A stretch of 64,000 nt of DNA from Acholoe squamosa (taxonomy: Eukaryota > Annelida > Polychaeta > Phyllodocida > Polynoidae), in the NCBI GenBank assembly GCA_949317995.1, contig OX439050.1:18554061-18618060 (forward strand). The letters are read 5' to 3'. Below the pieces are notes generated by a model, which was given only the letters and a program-made list of their open reading frames with translations, searched no databases and was not told the origin of the DNA. Positions 23,266 to 34,210 of the stretch are shown here, one piece after another. The position numbers and the translations under genes are program-made. Every line of letters starts with the position of its first letter. Within the stretch, counting starts at the first letter, position 1.

Positions 23266-23993
23266 TAAGGCTAAAAAAAGGTTTGTTTCCAGTTACCCGA
23301 CCGACCCTAGCAAAACAGTAACAGGGACGATTTTTTTTTTGACAGGACCATAGTAACAATACCAATAGGGGTGCAAAAATGGCAGACCACTCTTTGGAAA
23401 GATTTCTATCCGCTGATTAGGGAGGAGTCATTTATTGTCAGGTAGGGGGGGGGGCTTGTTAGATATAGGGGGATCATTTTGAAAAAGACCCCCCTTGGTG
23501 GGAGGGGCACAACTCAATAAACCTTTATATTGGGGGGGGGGATCAAAACTAAATAATTATGGGCAATTTAAATATCCATCACGATGTGTCATGCCACACG
23601 TGTGTCTGATCTTTTATTTTATTTTTTTTTTTTTTGGGGGGGGGGGGGTTATTGTGCAAAAATCAGTACTTAGTAGGGGGGGCCGCGATCATTTTTGTCA
23701 CAGTGGTGGCGTGGGGAGGGGGTCGGAAAAAAAGCCACCACCCATCCTGTTGATAAATAACAACCACTCCCTTATATATTGTCTGACTCTTGTGGTCACA
23801 TATCCTGTCAGATTCACCTTGAAATTATGTTTCTTTTGATATATAACATGCCTATATTGGACAGGAGGAACACTCCTCTCTCACCCCCAACCCCCCTCCA
23901 AAAAAATCAATAAAAAAAAAAAAGAATCCGACCTACCGACCCTAGCTGTGTAGCTCATATAACTGGAAACACACCTTCTTTTTTTTGGCCTAA
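23266..23993. mobile_element. GGCCTAA MITE, long copy 3
   Basis: TAAGGCTAAAAAAAGG then TTTCCAGTTACCCGACCGAC at the left mirror CCGACCTACCGACCCTAGC, AACTGGAAACACACC and TTTTTTGGCCTAA at the right. At about 728 bp it is twice the length of the other copies. The extra interior is rich in G runs (23447-23456, 23634-23648) and could be a further insertion. It lies in the last intron of membrane protein 1. Confidence 0.75.
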
Positions 23994-24648
23994 GTATAAG
24001 ATTGTGACATCATTTACAGCAATCTGAATACCCGGTATACATTATAGATATTTTAGTTTCCATGTAATAGGTGTTTATGCCCCTTTAACTCACCTCCCAC
24101 GAATATTTGCAATTTATTACACTCTTTTTTTGGTAAACATGATGCCAGTTTAAATTGCCCCTTCTCCTTTTATACACAGTAAGATGAAATTACCCTTATT
24201 TAAGCAAATAAAGATGGCTTTAAAAGTGTGCACTGAAAAGAAAATGCTTCTTCGACATTGTGCTGCCCCCTGGTGTGCTAAATTGGTAAATTTCCCTAGA
24301 AATATATGACTAGTCAATTAGCCATTTTTGAATATTGGTTAGTCACTTTGATCATTAAGCTAGTCAAATCAACTAATACCGAAATGACTAATCTGGGTTA
24401 GCCACCACTGACTAACTTTCTCAATCTAAAGATTATCAGTGTAGATGACGGTCTATAGATGTTAAAACAGAAGAAAACACAATTTTTCCAAAATGTCACT
24501 CAAAACCTTGTTGCACAAAGACGACAATAAAGTACATGTACACACATATTGTTTAATATCCTCGCTTAGAAGGAAACCCTAACTTTGACTGCTTGATGCG
24601 TTTTTATCTTAAAAATTCACTAAATTGATATCGTTTTCATGTTTTCAG

Positions 24649-24869
24649 ATGCAGCCTATCCACCACCATCTGCACCTATAAGTTCAGTGTCTGGCATGCA
24701 GAATTCCTACTACAATACAGGGTATTCTACAGACTATGGACTACCTGGGGTACAGACAACTAACCCTGGAGGTATTCCACAGCCTTGGCATCAGTCAGGT
24801 TTCCATCCTAGCAATCATCAACCTCCCACTGGAGGGTATGTGAGTGGACAAATGCCAGGCTACACATAA
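24649..24869 (+). CDS. Single-pass membrane protein 1, last coding exon
   Basis: The acceptor CATGTTTTCAG opens the exon in phase 1, and TAA at 24867-24869 ends the protein. The 73 encoded residues are rich in Pro, Gly, Tyr, Ser and Gln (YPPPSAP, GYSTDYG, PTGGYVSG). They are probably a disordered cytoplasmic tail. With the exons at 21994 and 22777 this makes about 153 residues of membrane segment plus tail. A poly(A) signal follows at 25092. Confidence 0.8.
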
Positions 24870-25091
24870 AGATGTACCCTTAAAGAGGCGCTCGTTTATA
24901 TTGCACGATCAGAGTCTAATTATGACAATTTAGTACTGTTCTGCAGTTTAAAAGATGATGATGAACAGCCTTTAATATGGCAGGGTTTAAATGTTACATG
25001 CCCGCACAGATGTGGATTCAAGGGTGGGACAAGAGACCCGGATACCCCATCCTTATCTTTGGAAAATTCAATATTTTTATTGGCTGGTACC

Positions 25092-25097
25092 AATAAA
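25092..25097 (+). promoter_or_regulatory. Poly(A) signal of membrane protein 1
   Basis: AATAAA lies 223 bp after the stop codon at 24869, followed by T-rich sequence. It is the first canonical signal downstream on the plus strand. Confidence 0.55.
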
Positions 25098-26369
25098 GCA
25101 TTATTTTTGTAGATCTGTATACTATAGGTATCATAATGTAAAAAGCGTTATTGTATTTGATCATCCAACTTTATATGAACAATGATGAGCATCAACGATG
25201 CCTAACCCCGTAGAGTGATAAAATGATTCGACCCTGACAAGTAGCTCACCAGGGCTGCATCCATGCATCATAATGTCCAGTGGGCATGATGCCTTAAAGA
25301 GTTCATTGATGTGAAACACATCATCTGGCTCTTTAAACAATACTACTTATTCAAGTTGCATTTTTGCTTAGCATTTACCACCAGGAATTATCAAATTTGT
25401 TAATATAATGAGGCTGTCAAATATCTATTGCTAGCTATATATGTTTTAGAAGCACACATTTCTTTCATCATTATTAGGAATGATTATGCTCAGGCCCTTA
25501 TATCTATTTTATATCTATTGCATATATTTCATAGTACATCTATATCTGTAAGATCTCTTACAACACATGGTTATGTAACCCATCAATGTTGTGATGCAAA
25601 TCATTATTGTATTAACATACGCGTGTACCATCAATGTATTTCCGAAATGACAATGATTAAAAAGCGTGATCACTCACACTACACCAAAATTGGGTTCCTC
25701 ATCTAACTGCCCCTTATGACTTTTCCTTACATGGATTATGAGTGTAGTTGTGATGTGTTTTTTTTTCGCTGTTCCTCATCAGAGATCACATCATAACTGT
25801 TGTGATCCACTTATAACTCATAAAAAAACAACTTACGAGGCATAGGTTTTGCAAGTCACAGGAGTTGAGGAACGGGTTTTGGGTCATAAGGAATCATGAG
25901 GAACGCTCTCCAGAACACATACGGGAAGAAAAGGACATTACCGGCCCGGATAACAAGGGAATAAACAATGGTTTGCTCAATATGACTCGCAGATATAACC
26001 TTATAATAAATAAAAGGTGTTTAATAGGCACACAATGAAGTGAGTTTATTATTAATAATTCTGCGATCTTATCAAGGTCATGAAGTACAAATAAACATTT
26101 CTAATCTCAAACGAGCGTTTAATTGAATCATTCCTGTATAGGTTATTAGCATTCTTAGATATTAGATTTCAAGGCCATTTGCAACAACAACAAAATTGAC
26201 AGAAACCCGCTTTTATCTTCACATGGGCTGCACTCAGCAGATTATGTAAAGCTAGGGACTTGGTCAGTGTAATGGAAGGCATTTCTCAAGATGGTACGAC
26301 AGGCTCCTTCAGATCGTAGTTACTTATGATCACCCACTCTAGTTTTAAGTGCCACTCTAGTTTTAAGTG
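25098..26369. other. Intergenic stretch between the paired membrane-protein genes
   Basis: A fragment of the GCATCA foldback repeat lies near 25245-25300. A 15-bp direct repeat CACTCTAGTTTTAAG occurs near 26335 and 26353. No exon was recognised. Confidence 0.45.
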
Positions 26370-26649
26370 CACTGAAAACATGGAAGATCCGAAACTAGTC
26401 AGCGGTGACCACTTTAGGTCGTCAAGTTGATAATACCTAAAACTACAACTTTAGGTAGTCAAAATGACGACTTTAGGTCATCATCCTGACGACCTGAGTC
26501 GTCAATATGACGACTCTGTACTGTCAGTATTGTCATCAGGATGACGACTTCAAGTCGTCATTTTGCCTAGCTGTAGTTTTAGGTATCGTCAACTTGAGGA
26601 CCTAAAGTGGTCACTGCTGACTAGTTTCGGATCTTCCATGTTTTCAGTG
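26370..26649. mobile_element. 280-bp foldback element with about 130-bp arms
   Basis: The element begins CACTGAAAACATGGAAGATC and ends with its exact inverse. The arms stay paired through CGAAACTAGTCAGC, TGACCACTTTAGGTC and ATACCTAAAACTACA to a centre of short GTCGTCAT/ATGACGAC palindromes. It has no coding capacity. A diverged single arm is present near 16270-16325, so it has moved or been duplicated. Confidence 0.88.
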
Positions 26650-26826
26650 TGTTTAAAATCATAGTGGCTGTGTTCAGTTACACCATCTTGAGAAATCCTG
26701 GTCTACTTTAGAACGAAAGCATCCTACCATAATCAATAAATGCCAGTACAGTGCTAACACCATGACCGTACTAGACCAACCAAGCTGCACCATTAGGTCC
26801 CCTCTGAACAGATTGTCACCCGCCTC

Positions 26827-27244
26827 TAGCATAGCCACACTGATCCCGGTTACCATAGCGTTACGGCCTCTATAGGATCAGTGCTTGAAGCTACAGGCAT
26901 TTGATCTCAGGGATGTCAACACAAGAAAACTGCTGATTCACAGCCAACTGATGGCCGTCAGTCATGGCCGTCAGTCACTGACGGACGGTGCAGTATCATT
27001 AGCCCTTTAATTGTTTCTAGTTCTATTAGAGCTTAGAGTATGATTATTTGGTTCACTATTCATTCCTAATTTCCTTAATTCCACTATCACTGCACACCGG
27101 CGGCCAACTCTAGCTGCCAGCCAGTTGCCATCACTGCATGTGACATCATGACCTCATGACCTAATTGGAGTTGAAAACGAGGCTCCCTGAGATCAAGTGC
27201 CTGTAACGCTATGGGAAACGGGATCAGTGTGCATGGCTATGCTA
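26827..27244. mobile_element. 418-bp MITE with TAGCATAGCCA ends
   Basis: TAGCATAGCCACACTGATCC and CCATAGCGTTAC at the left are mirrored at the right as GTAACGCTATGG and GGATCAGTGTGCATGGCTAT followed by GCTA. The interior has a GGCCGTCAGTCA direct duplication near 26953-26978 and no open frame of note. There is no clear target duplication. Confidence 0.75.
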
Positions 27245-27581
27245 CAGGCATGTGATTTCTGTTCACAGGGCTGTCATTAGGGTTATGGAGGCATGCTAGC
27301 TTTCATTTTACGCCAAATCATGTTCTGTATGTATACATGCATCATTGGACAATTATCAATGTTAGTAAAGTAGACTGTGAAAGGATTTGTCTACAATTCC
27401 TATGTATTGTATACATGTACAAATGTGGGATTACAATCGTGGTTTAGCGACAAGTCGATATTTGCATAAAATTTGTGAAAACCTAGCATCATATTCAAAA
27501 TAGAGCCCCCTGGACATGATCAGTTAAGACCACTCTGTTATTTCCTGCAACTACCCTAGGGTTTTGGTACTAAATATAGTG

Positions 27582-27720
27582 AACAAGTAATTAATGGATA
27601 TGTCATGACGCGTGACTGATATCCAACAATACATGCAATGAGGGTGGCGAAGCCCCCTGAGTTGCATGTTATTGTTGGATATCAGTCACAAGTCATGACA
27701 TATCCATTTACTACTTATTT
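27582..27720. repeat. Foldback hairpin with about 50-bp arms
   Basis: ATGGATATGTCATGACGCGT and GACTGATATCCAACAATA on the left are mirrored by TATTGTTGGATATCAGTCAC and GTCATGACATATCCAT on the right. The loop contains GGTGGCGAAGCCCCC. Outer sequence (AACAAGTAATTA against TACTACTTATT) extends the pairing imperfectly. Confidence 0.85.
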
Positions 27721-27857
27721 CATTACATGATTAATCAATAGATAATCAATAGAATACCAATAAATTCAAAAAAAAAAGTCGTTCACCTCCCTGCCAGGAC
27801 TGGGACTCGACATGCTACTAACTGCTCCATATCTTCTTTGAAGCCAAAAAAGTGGAC

Positions 27858-27927
27858 CAGGCCAGGACGCGAACGCCTCCACCTGGGGTTAGTAGCATGA
27901 CTCGCTAACCAATATACTATCGGTACA
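27858..27927 (-). repeat. tRNA-like SINE head
   Basis: On the minus strand TAGTATATTGGTTAGCGAG is an A box and GGCGTTCGCGTCC a near-perfect B box. The B box is unusually GC-rich compared with the others here. No acceptor stem closes. Confidence 0.6.
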
Positions 27928-28161
27928 CACACCTCGGCACCTGGCAGCTGCTGGCTTGGTTTGAACGCGTCCAGCAGTACCCTATATCCTCGTGTAAAGG
28001 CCTGGTCACTTTGCCACTTAGTAGGGAGGTTTATGTAGTAGGCAGTACTAATACAAGCCTGGGCTTATAAACGGGGAAATATGGTATGTAGCTATGGGAC
28101 AGGCAGCTCTGACCACTGTGGTGTAATCCTAACTTAATTCTACTGCTACTATTCTCATCAG

Positions 28162-28234
28162 TCCCTGTGGCGCAATGCATAGGGAGTTGGATTTGGGATG
28201 AGTAGGGTATGGGTTCGACCCCTACCCTTGGCAA
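28162..28234 (+). repeat. tRNA-like SINE head
   Basis: GTGGCGCAATGCATAGGGAG is an A box of the arginine-tRNA style and GGGTTCGACCCC is a strong B box. Short complementary arms surround it (CCCTACCC). Stem mismatches and sequence running on downstream suggest a SINE rather than a tRNA gene. Confidence 0.6.
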
Positions 28235-29759
28235 TAGAATTCTCGTAGGTTTTAACATGTAACATATGACATGTAAAGTGTGCCTGTTATCCATGGGTAA
28301 CCACAATGGGTGCCTTTTATCCTTGGATAACCGCACACCTAACAAAAGTCATGATGCGTGCATCATGCCAAGCAATATCGACAGGTATGTGCACAGGAAT
28401 ATCCAGGAAAAAGCACTCACAGAAATTGTGTAATAATATAGGCGATATTGTCCAGAAACAGGTACACAGAGCTAACATTGCCTTATGTAATAGGATTGTA
28501 TGGAAACCCTGGCTGCAATGTTATGGTTTACCCAGCACCACAGGCGTCAACCAGACAGCATAAACCTTCTCAGTGTATAATGCATAATGCTTTAAGGGTC
28601 GCTGATGCATTACTGCATCATGGTCAATGGTCGTCATGCTTCGTAAATGCAGCCCTGTCGAGTAACTTGCCAGGGCTGCATTCATGCATCATACTAAGTC
28701 TGCTCCATGTGATGGACACTGTACCATGAAACATGTATGCAACAATATATATAGTGGGCATATTGCCATATGTATGCAAATATATGGCATGCATATTTAT
28801 CTTTTATACTTTACTTATGGCAGTGAACATTGTGTGCTAGGTAGAATAAAAGGCAGGTAGGTGCTGGTGCATGTGTAACAGACGTTATTGATGTATGCAT
28901 GCACACGTGCAAGATGGTGGCCTGTTAAAGCCTGTGCTGAGCACACAATGCCTGCACAAGGTGCCAAACCCACTGACTCACTGAGTCAAGGACTGAGACT
29001 TTCTGTAAAGACATGCATAACACAGCAGGAATGGTTAAGGGGCATTTGTAACCTAATCCACGATCAAAAACCTCTGTCAACGTTTATTTCTTTTACCAAT
29101 AGGCTACACAGAGAGACTCAGGAGGGGCATAGAGGTAACGTAGATCACTCATCTCACTCTAATAAAGTTCATCGCGTCGTACATTGTGTAGGTATTGCAT
29201 TGGCAATGTTCCCAGGAGGGGGATTTCTCAATATGGTACGACTAGACACAACCACTGCGACACATAGGTCACAAAACACATAGGGGGGCCATAAACGACG
29301 TCATGCCAAATTTGACCATTCCCCCGTCGTGTTTTTGCCAATTTTGAAATGCTTATTATATATGGAAAATTAATCCTGTCATGCCGGGCCTGACCCCCCT
29401 CCCCTCCTCCCCCTCCAGCATGACGTCATTTGTGAATGACTCCTAAGATATATCCAAAGTAAGCTTCATATTATCCAAAGTAAGCTTTATAATTATCAGT
29501 TTTTACTTCACTGTGTTAGAACAAAGTACAAGCTGATACATCTATCAAATTATGATAAAACTCTCGTATTGGCCCCTTGATGGGGGGGGGGGGGTCCCCA
29601 TGTCCCATGTCTATTTTAAGAAATGACCATGTCCCTGTATCGATTTTAAGAAATTGACCATCTCTCATTTCACTAAGCCAAAAAATGCTCATGCCGCCAT
29701 GTCGATTTTAAGGGTCTAGAGCCATTCTCATCTAAAACCATCTTATTTCTATGTTGCAG
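28235..29759. other. Intergenic or first-intron stretch with repeat fragments
   Basis: A GCATCA foldback fragment occupies about 28575-28735. Purine and pyrimidine homopolymers lie near 29395-29420 and 29581-29592. The phrase GATTTCTCAATATGGTACGAC near 29221 is related to TTTCTCAAGATGGTACGAC near 26283. No gene was recognised. Confidence 0.4.
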
Positions 29760-29839
29760 GATCCACATTAGAGGTTAATTGGTCTGTACCATATACCAGA
29801 TACAATGGACACATCGGTTTCAGCCATACTACAGATTGT
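29760..29839 (+). CDS. Single-pass membrane protein 2, candidate extracellular exon
   Basis: A strong acceptor (TTTCTATGTTGCAG) and donor (TGT|GTAAGT) enclose 80 bp. Only one frame is open. It enters in phase 1 and leaves in phase 0, encoding 26 residues that end TTDC. The polar composition and the terminal Cys fit an extracellular segment just before a Cys-rich exon. Assignment to this gene rests on position and phase only. Confidence 0.4.
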
Positions 29840-30390
29840 GTAAGTTAGCCAACAATTTGAATTTACACTCTACATATAAACACTCCTAGGTCACACATGG
29901 TCACACATGTGGAGAGCCTCCCCATAAGGGACAGTGGTGGTGGCTGATCCAGTGGGCTCTAAATTTGTGGGGGTAAAATAATCTTAGAATATTTAAAATT
30001 CACAAGGGTTTTGAAAAATAAGAATTGTTAAAAAATAAGAACAATAAGGGGATATATTTTACCTTGGAAAAATAGACAATTTGATAAAGAAATGTCTTTT
30101 ATATATTGTAAATAGATAGACTGGTAACCCAGGGGTCAGTAGTAGGGAGACCCAATTGGACCCTTATCTTATCTCTTATCTGCGATATTCTCAAAACGCT
30201 TCACGTGTGACCATATACTGTAAAGAGTGTACTTTCGTCTTTTCAACCCAGAAACAAACCATACTATTAACAGAGCGTCAAAAATGAATGTTTGTTTTTT
30301 TTTCCGAGTGTACAAAAAAACTTTTTTTCGACATTTTCAACAAACATTTGCAGAACTTAAAAACATGAAAGTAATTCTTTCTTCACATAG

Positions 30391-30464
30391 AACAAAGGAA
30401 ATAAAGCTGCGTTTTGCTGCCAAGTCAGTTGTCCTCCTGAGTGGGGCTGTAAGACTCATAGGGA
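30391..30464 (+). CDS. Single-pass membrane protein 2, candidate Cys-rich exon
   Basis: After the acceptor TTCTTCACATAG the phase-0 frame gives a segment with FCC, then C, then WGC (four cysteines in about 12 residues), as expected of a small disulphide-rich ectodomain. To join the membrane exon at 30508 in phase it must leave at GA|GTACAT, a weak donor. The intron would then be 43 nt, which is very short for an animal. The neighbouring donors (GTAAGA at 30450, GTAATG at 30473) give the wrong phase. The exon is plausible but its 3' end is doubtful. Confidence 0.3.
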
Positions 30465-30507
30465 GTACATTGGTAATGATGATTCCATTCCCTCTCTTGA
30501 ATTACAG

Positions 30508-30620
30508 ACTTTCTGTATTGGCTGTGAGCAGTATTCTTTTCATCTGTGTCATCAAAAAGCGCCGTTCTAACAGGGTACAGATGCGGGTAGCAATGGAAGC
30601 AACGAGTGCAGCACTTCAAG
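30508..30620 (+). CDS. Single-pass membrane protein 2, transmembrane exon
   Basis: The acceptor TTGAATTACAG and donor G|GTGGGT bound a 113-bp exon with incoming phase 2 and outgoing phase 1, the same phases as the exon at 21994. It encodes a hydrophobic run (LSVLAVSSILFICVI), a basic collar (KKRRSNRVQMRV) and the start of a helical, Ala/Gln-bearing segment. The KRR-x-x-x-x-QM-x-x-RV pattern matches that of membrane protein 1. The two genes are therefore neighbouring paralogues in the same orientation. Confidence 0.7.
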
Positions 30621-31444
30621 GTGGGTGAGACTAAAGACTGGTCTATTTTTAACGATGGGCGGTACCGTAATGGGTGGTAGATTTGGGAGAGCATAATGAT
30701 TTCAATCTGAGAGGGGGGGGGGATGATAATTAAATCCACTCGTTTCGGTGAAAACAAATAACAAACAAACAAAAACGGCAATTGCTTGAGAACAAAATTA
30801 CAGGCCTCTTGGAGGGGACATAGAAAAAAAAAACATCGGGGCAAATGCAAAAATGTCACTCCCCCAAGATCCCTAACCTGACCTAGTAAAACAAAATTGT
30901 GAGGTTAGGAATAAATAATAAACATTTTAACGATGTTAAAAAACAAGCGAACGTTGAGAAACTTTTTGAACACATTTTTTTTCCAAATGATTTCAAACCA
31001 AACCTTTCCAAAAAGTCCCCAATCGTCAAAAATGTTGCCTGTTCTGTGTTTTTTTTGTTTGCTTTTTTTTTTGCTAAGTGGGTACAGATCACTGCAACAA
31101 GGAAAACTTACTTTCAAGAAAGACCCTAGACGTTTATTTTATTTCTCGAATTTTGGAGATTTTTTTAAAGATGTTTTCCCAATTCTTCGAAAATTTCCTC
31201 CGTTTTTTTTCTAACTTTTTTTTATGAAGATCATCTGTAGATCTTCAGATAAATCATAAAGAAGTATATTCTTGTCATATTTCTTCACATTTCTCTTATG
31301 TTAATCACGTTGTTTCCGTAAAACCAAAGAATTTGGAGGCTTGTATAGGCTATTTTGAGCAGTCTAGCATGCATGCACCTACAGGCACTGCTAATTGAAT
31401 ACTCAGAAAAAATTATATCAAGGTGACATTATTTATCTTTTTAG

Positions 31445-31495
31445 ATCCTGCTGTTGTTCAGCAACTTCAAATTCAAGCAAACGTTCTGGCAAACA
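31445..31495 (+). CDS. Membrane protein 2, duplicated small exon a
   Basis: This 51-bp exon, phase 1 at both ends, has acceptor TCTTTTTAG and donor A|GTAAGT. It encodes DPAVVQQLQIQANVLAN. It shares the ATCCTGC start and the (D/N)PA-x-x-QQ pattern with the next three exons, so the set arose by tandem exon duplication. Confidence 0.75.
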
Positions 31496-31753
31496 GTAAG
31501 TATCATTAGCACATTTTCTATTTATCATATCATCCCTGTATTGAGGTTATGCATTCCCGGTTTTGCAGTGTATGACATCTAGCAGAGAGTCAAGAGCACA
31601 GATAATATCATTTTGAATTTCAGCGAATTCACATGGGTGGCGGTAAAGCCCACAGGGGAGCTCACGTTTGTGTTTCTTAGGTTAGGACGACATTGGTCGT
31701 CAAATGATCTGTAAAAATGTTTGATTTCAGGCTGAGATTATTTCTCTTTTTAG

Positions 31754-31807
31754 ATCCTGCACTTGTTCAACAAGCTCTGCAAATGCACGCAAGCATCCTG
31801 GCAAAAA
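31754..31807 (+). CDS. Membrane protein 2, duplicated small exon b
   Basis: This 54-bp exon, phase 1 at both ends, has acceptor TCTCTTTTTAG and donor A|GTAAGT. It encodes NPALVQQALQMHASILAK and is the closest relative of exon a (ILAK against VLAN at the end). The intron after each of these two exons also begins with related sequence (GTAAGTA, then TCAGCACATTTCT or TTAGCACATTTTCT), so the duplication included flanking intron. Confidence 0.75.
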
Positions 31808-31974
31808 GTAAGTACTATGTCTCAGCACATTTCTGTTTATCAGTATACAAGTCATCCACGTATTGAGGTTCAAATTTACAGACCTTGGTAAAAGTGTGGA
31901 GATGAATCTGTCACCTGCCTCCAAAGAGCAACAAACTCACTCCTTCATCATTACTGGTTATGCTAGAAAGTATG

Positions 31975-32345
31975 TCTCCGTTTTTCCATTAAACAGCCCA
32001 ATTTGCATAAAAAGGTTTTTAATGTTAAAAAACGTTTTCATTGGGTTCCTAAGTTTGCCAAATATGTTATTAAAAAATGTAAAAAAAATAAATCAAAACA
32101 TGTACACAAAAAAGACGTTTTTAACGTTTTCTAAAACGTTTTTATTATTAGGTTGAAAAAGAAATACACGCTTTTTTAACATAAAAGAAATGAAACCAAC
32201 AAACGTTTTTATTTGGTTGAAATAAACGGTGAAAAAAGAAACTTTTTCATTTGGTTGAAAATTGGTTGAAAAACTGTTTTTTAAACGTAATAAAATTGTT
32301 TTCTTTCCTAACGCTTTTCACGTTTGCAAACGTGAAAATAAGTTT
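31975..32345. repeat. AAACGTTTTT / TTTGGTTGAAA repeat tract with a 24-bp palindrome
   Basis: AAACGTTTT occurs repeatedly (near 32028, 32123, 32135 and 32200) along with several copies of TTTGGTTGAAA. A perfect 24-bp palindrome built on TTTTCACGTTTG and its inverse spans 32315-32338. The tract sits in an intron of membrane protein 2 and has no coding value. Confidence 0.6.
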
Positions 32346-32743
32346 TGTGCCAAGTGGGAGAAAACTAGGAAAACTAGAACTTTAAAGTTCACTCAAAATA
32401 AGAATGAAAAAGAGTGACAAAAGGGGGGTTTATTCTTTCTTTTTTTTTGACATACGCAATTGGTAAGGGTATGAAAGGCAGTGATATGTGTAAAACATCT
32501 TGATCCAAAGTTATGATATAAACTACCAATATTGAATAAAGCAAACATTGAAAGAGTAACATTCCAAAGACAATACATGTATTGTGGGCTTTAATTTGAT
32601 ACCAAACATGACTACATTGATCCACTTGTCAGAAATTTCTCTAAAGAAATAATAGATGAGGCTATTTTTTCTTGGCAAGGTTGGTTGTGAGAAACAACTT
32701 TCTTTCCAGAGGCCCTTGTTGTATATAAGTGCTTTTTTTTCAG

Positions 32744-32788
32744 ATCCTGCCCTTGCTCAACAACTTCAGCAACAACTTCAACAAATGA
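32744..32788 (+). CDS. Membrane protein 2, duplicated small exon c
   Basis: This 45-bp exon, phase 1 at both ends, has acceptor CTTTTTTTTCAG and donor A|GTATGT. It encodes NPALAQQLQQQLQQM, the most glutamine-rich of the set. Its start ATCCTGCCCTTGCTCAACAA matches exon b closely. Its end is shorter by three codons. Confidence 0.72.
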   Translation: MLPLLNNFSNNFNK

Positions 32789-33225
32789 GTATGTATTATG
32801 TATTATTGCTCTTTTTACAGTTTCATATTGCTGGTTTGTGCATGTGGATCTCTAAAATTGTGATTTCTAACTACCTAAGTTAGGTTTATGTGAAAATCAC
32901 ATTTCATTTCTTTTGTGTCTATTCAAAATAACAGATTGTATCAGTTGTCTAAAGTCTTCTTCGTCTTTAGAAGGCAAAAAATGCCTCGAATTCTCCTAAA
33001 TTATTAGGCCCTATACCCCTATCCCTATATACTCAAAGCCTATGACCCCCTCCCCCCACCCTGTATGCATTCCTTTACATACCTTCAGAATAGAGAGGAT
33101 AATGATATGATTAAACATGGGCTGACATTTCAATATGAAAAAGACCTGTGAATCCTGGTCTGTACCTATTCTTGAGTTGGAGTTAGCGGAAGTAAGAATG
33201 AATAAACGCTGCTTTTTCCATTCAG

Positions 33226-33282
33226 ATCCTGCTGCTTCCCAACAATACCAACAATTCAATACAGCAAATGCTGTCCCGGCAG
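33226..33282 (+). CDS. Membrane protein 2, duplicated small exon d
   Basis: This 57-bp exon, phase 1 at both ends, has acceptor TTTTTCCATTCAG and donor G|GTTTGT. It encodes NPAASQQYQQFNTANAVPA. It is more diverged than exons a-c but keeps the NPA start and the QQ pair. Confidence 0.7.
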
Positions 33283-33771
33283 GTTTGTATGCCTTTGTCG
33301 ATTGGAAGTATGTTTTATCCCATTGTGGACGCTCGAGCCTCTCACTACAAACTTTCTAGTGACATTGCCTTTACATTTGTTTTTTTTCTACAACCCCATC
33401 CCATCTCCTTCAGATTCATGTGTGTTGTGAGTTTTAAATTCTCAATAAATAGGTTTCAATGGCACCTTATAACTTTATTCCTCCTGCCACATGCTCTAAT
33501 TGATGCATACCTAACAGAATAAAATTGAAAATGCATGTAATTCCTAAACTTATTCTTTAGAAATGTTGATACTGGTATATTGATACATTAAAATCTGTGA
33601 TTAAACAGCATTAGCATACAGACAATTATAGGGTGTTCAAAAAGGCAGGGTTGGGGTTAGGACTCTGAGACCTTTTCTCTGTCTTCAAGAGGGTGCTGGT
33701 TTCAATCTGGACATGTTAATAAATTGGCGAAGTCCACTACGCCATAGTTTTCCAGTTAAAACCGTATAGGG

Positions 33772-33840
33772 TTCAACGGGGAATCGATCCCTGGCCGCTG
33801 TGGCAGGAGGCAAGCTCGCTGTCCACTATACCAAGCCAAC
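33772..33840 (-). repeat. tRNA-like SINE head
   Basis: On the minus strand TGGCTTGGTATAGTGGACAG serves as an A box and GGATCGATTCCC as a B box. It is one of five different tRNA-like heads within 2.1 kb. Confidence 0.55.
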
Positions 33841-33989
33841 CGGTGACAAAGCAATGTACATCAAGGATTTAAAAAAGTTGTCCAACATACCTGATGTTTA
33901 CACACCTCATTAGCATAGAATCCAATGGAGCCTGGTGGAGTTATTAACAGGGAAACATCCTTAGATATCCTAGATGAACATGCCATGCC

Positions 33990-34210
33990 TAATTTCGCCA
34001 TTTTGTTCGAAATAAATAAGAATCCATTGATTTTCCATAGCGATACGGGTCGGGACCCACCCCGTCTGGCCATTCCTTGTTCGATGCGTATGTGACTTAG
34101 TTCTTCAGCCGAAAGTATGTCAGGTACATCCTGGCACCTATCCGCTTTGCTAAACAAGATGGAATGGCCGTGTGCGTTGGATCGCTATGGAAAATCAATG
34201 GATTCTTATA
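33990..34210. repeat. Copy of the AATCCATTGATTTTCC repeat with a 28-bp inverted partner
   Basis: ATAAATAAGAATCCATTGAT at about 34012 repeats the core of the 19.8-20.2 kb direct repeats. Within this copy the 28 bp from about 34017 (TAAGAATCCATTGATTTTCC and eight more) reappear exactly inverted near 34170-34197, which would form a stem of 28 bp around a loop of about 125 bp. Confidence 0.7.

Noticed and set aside
31863-32156. 97-codon plus-strand frame
   Set aside because: It lies in an intron tract of A/T-rich repeats and has no similarity or splice support.
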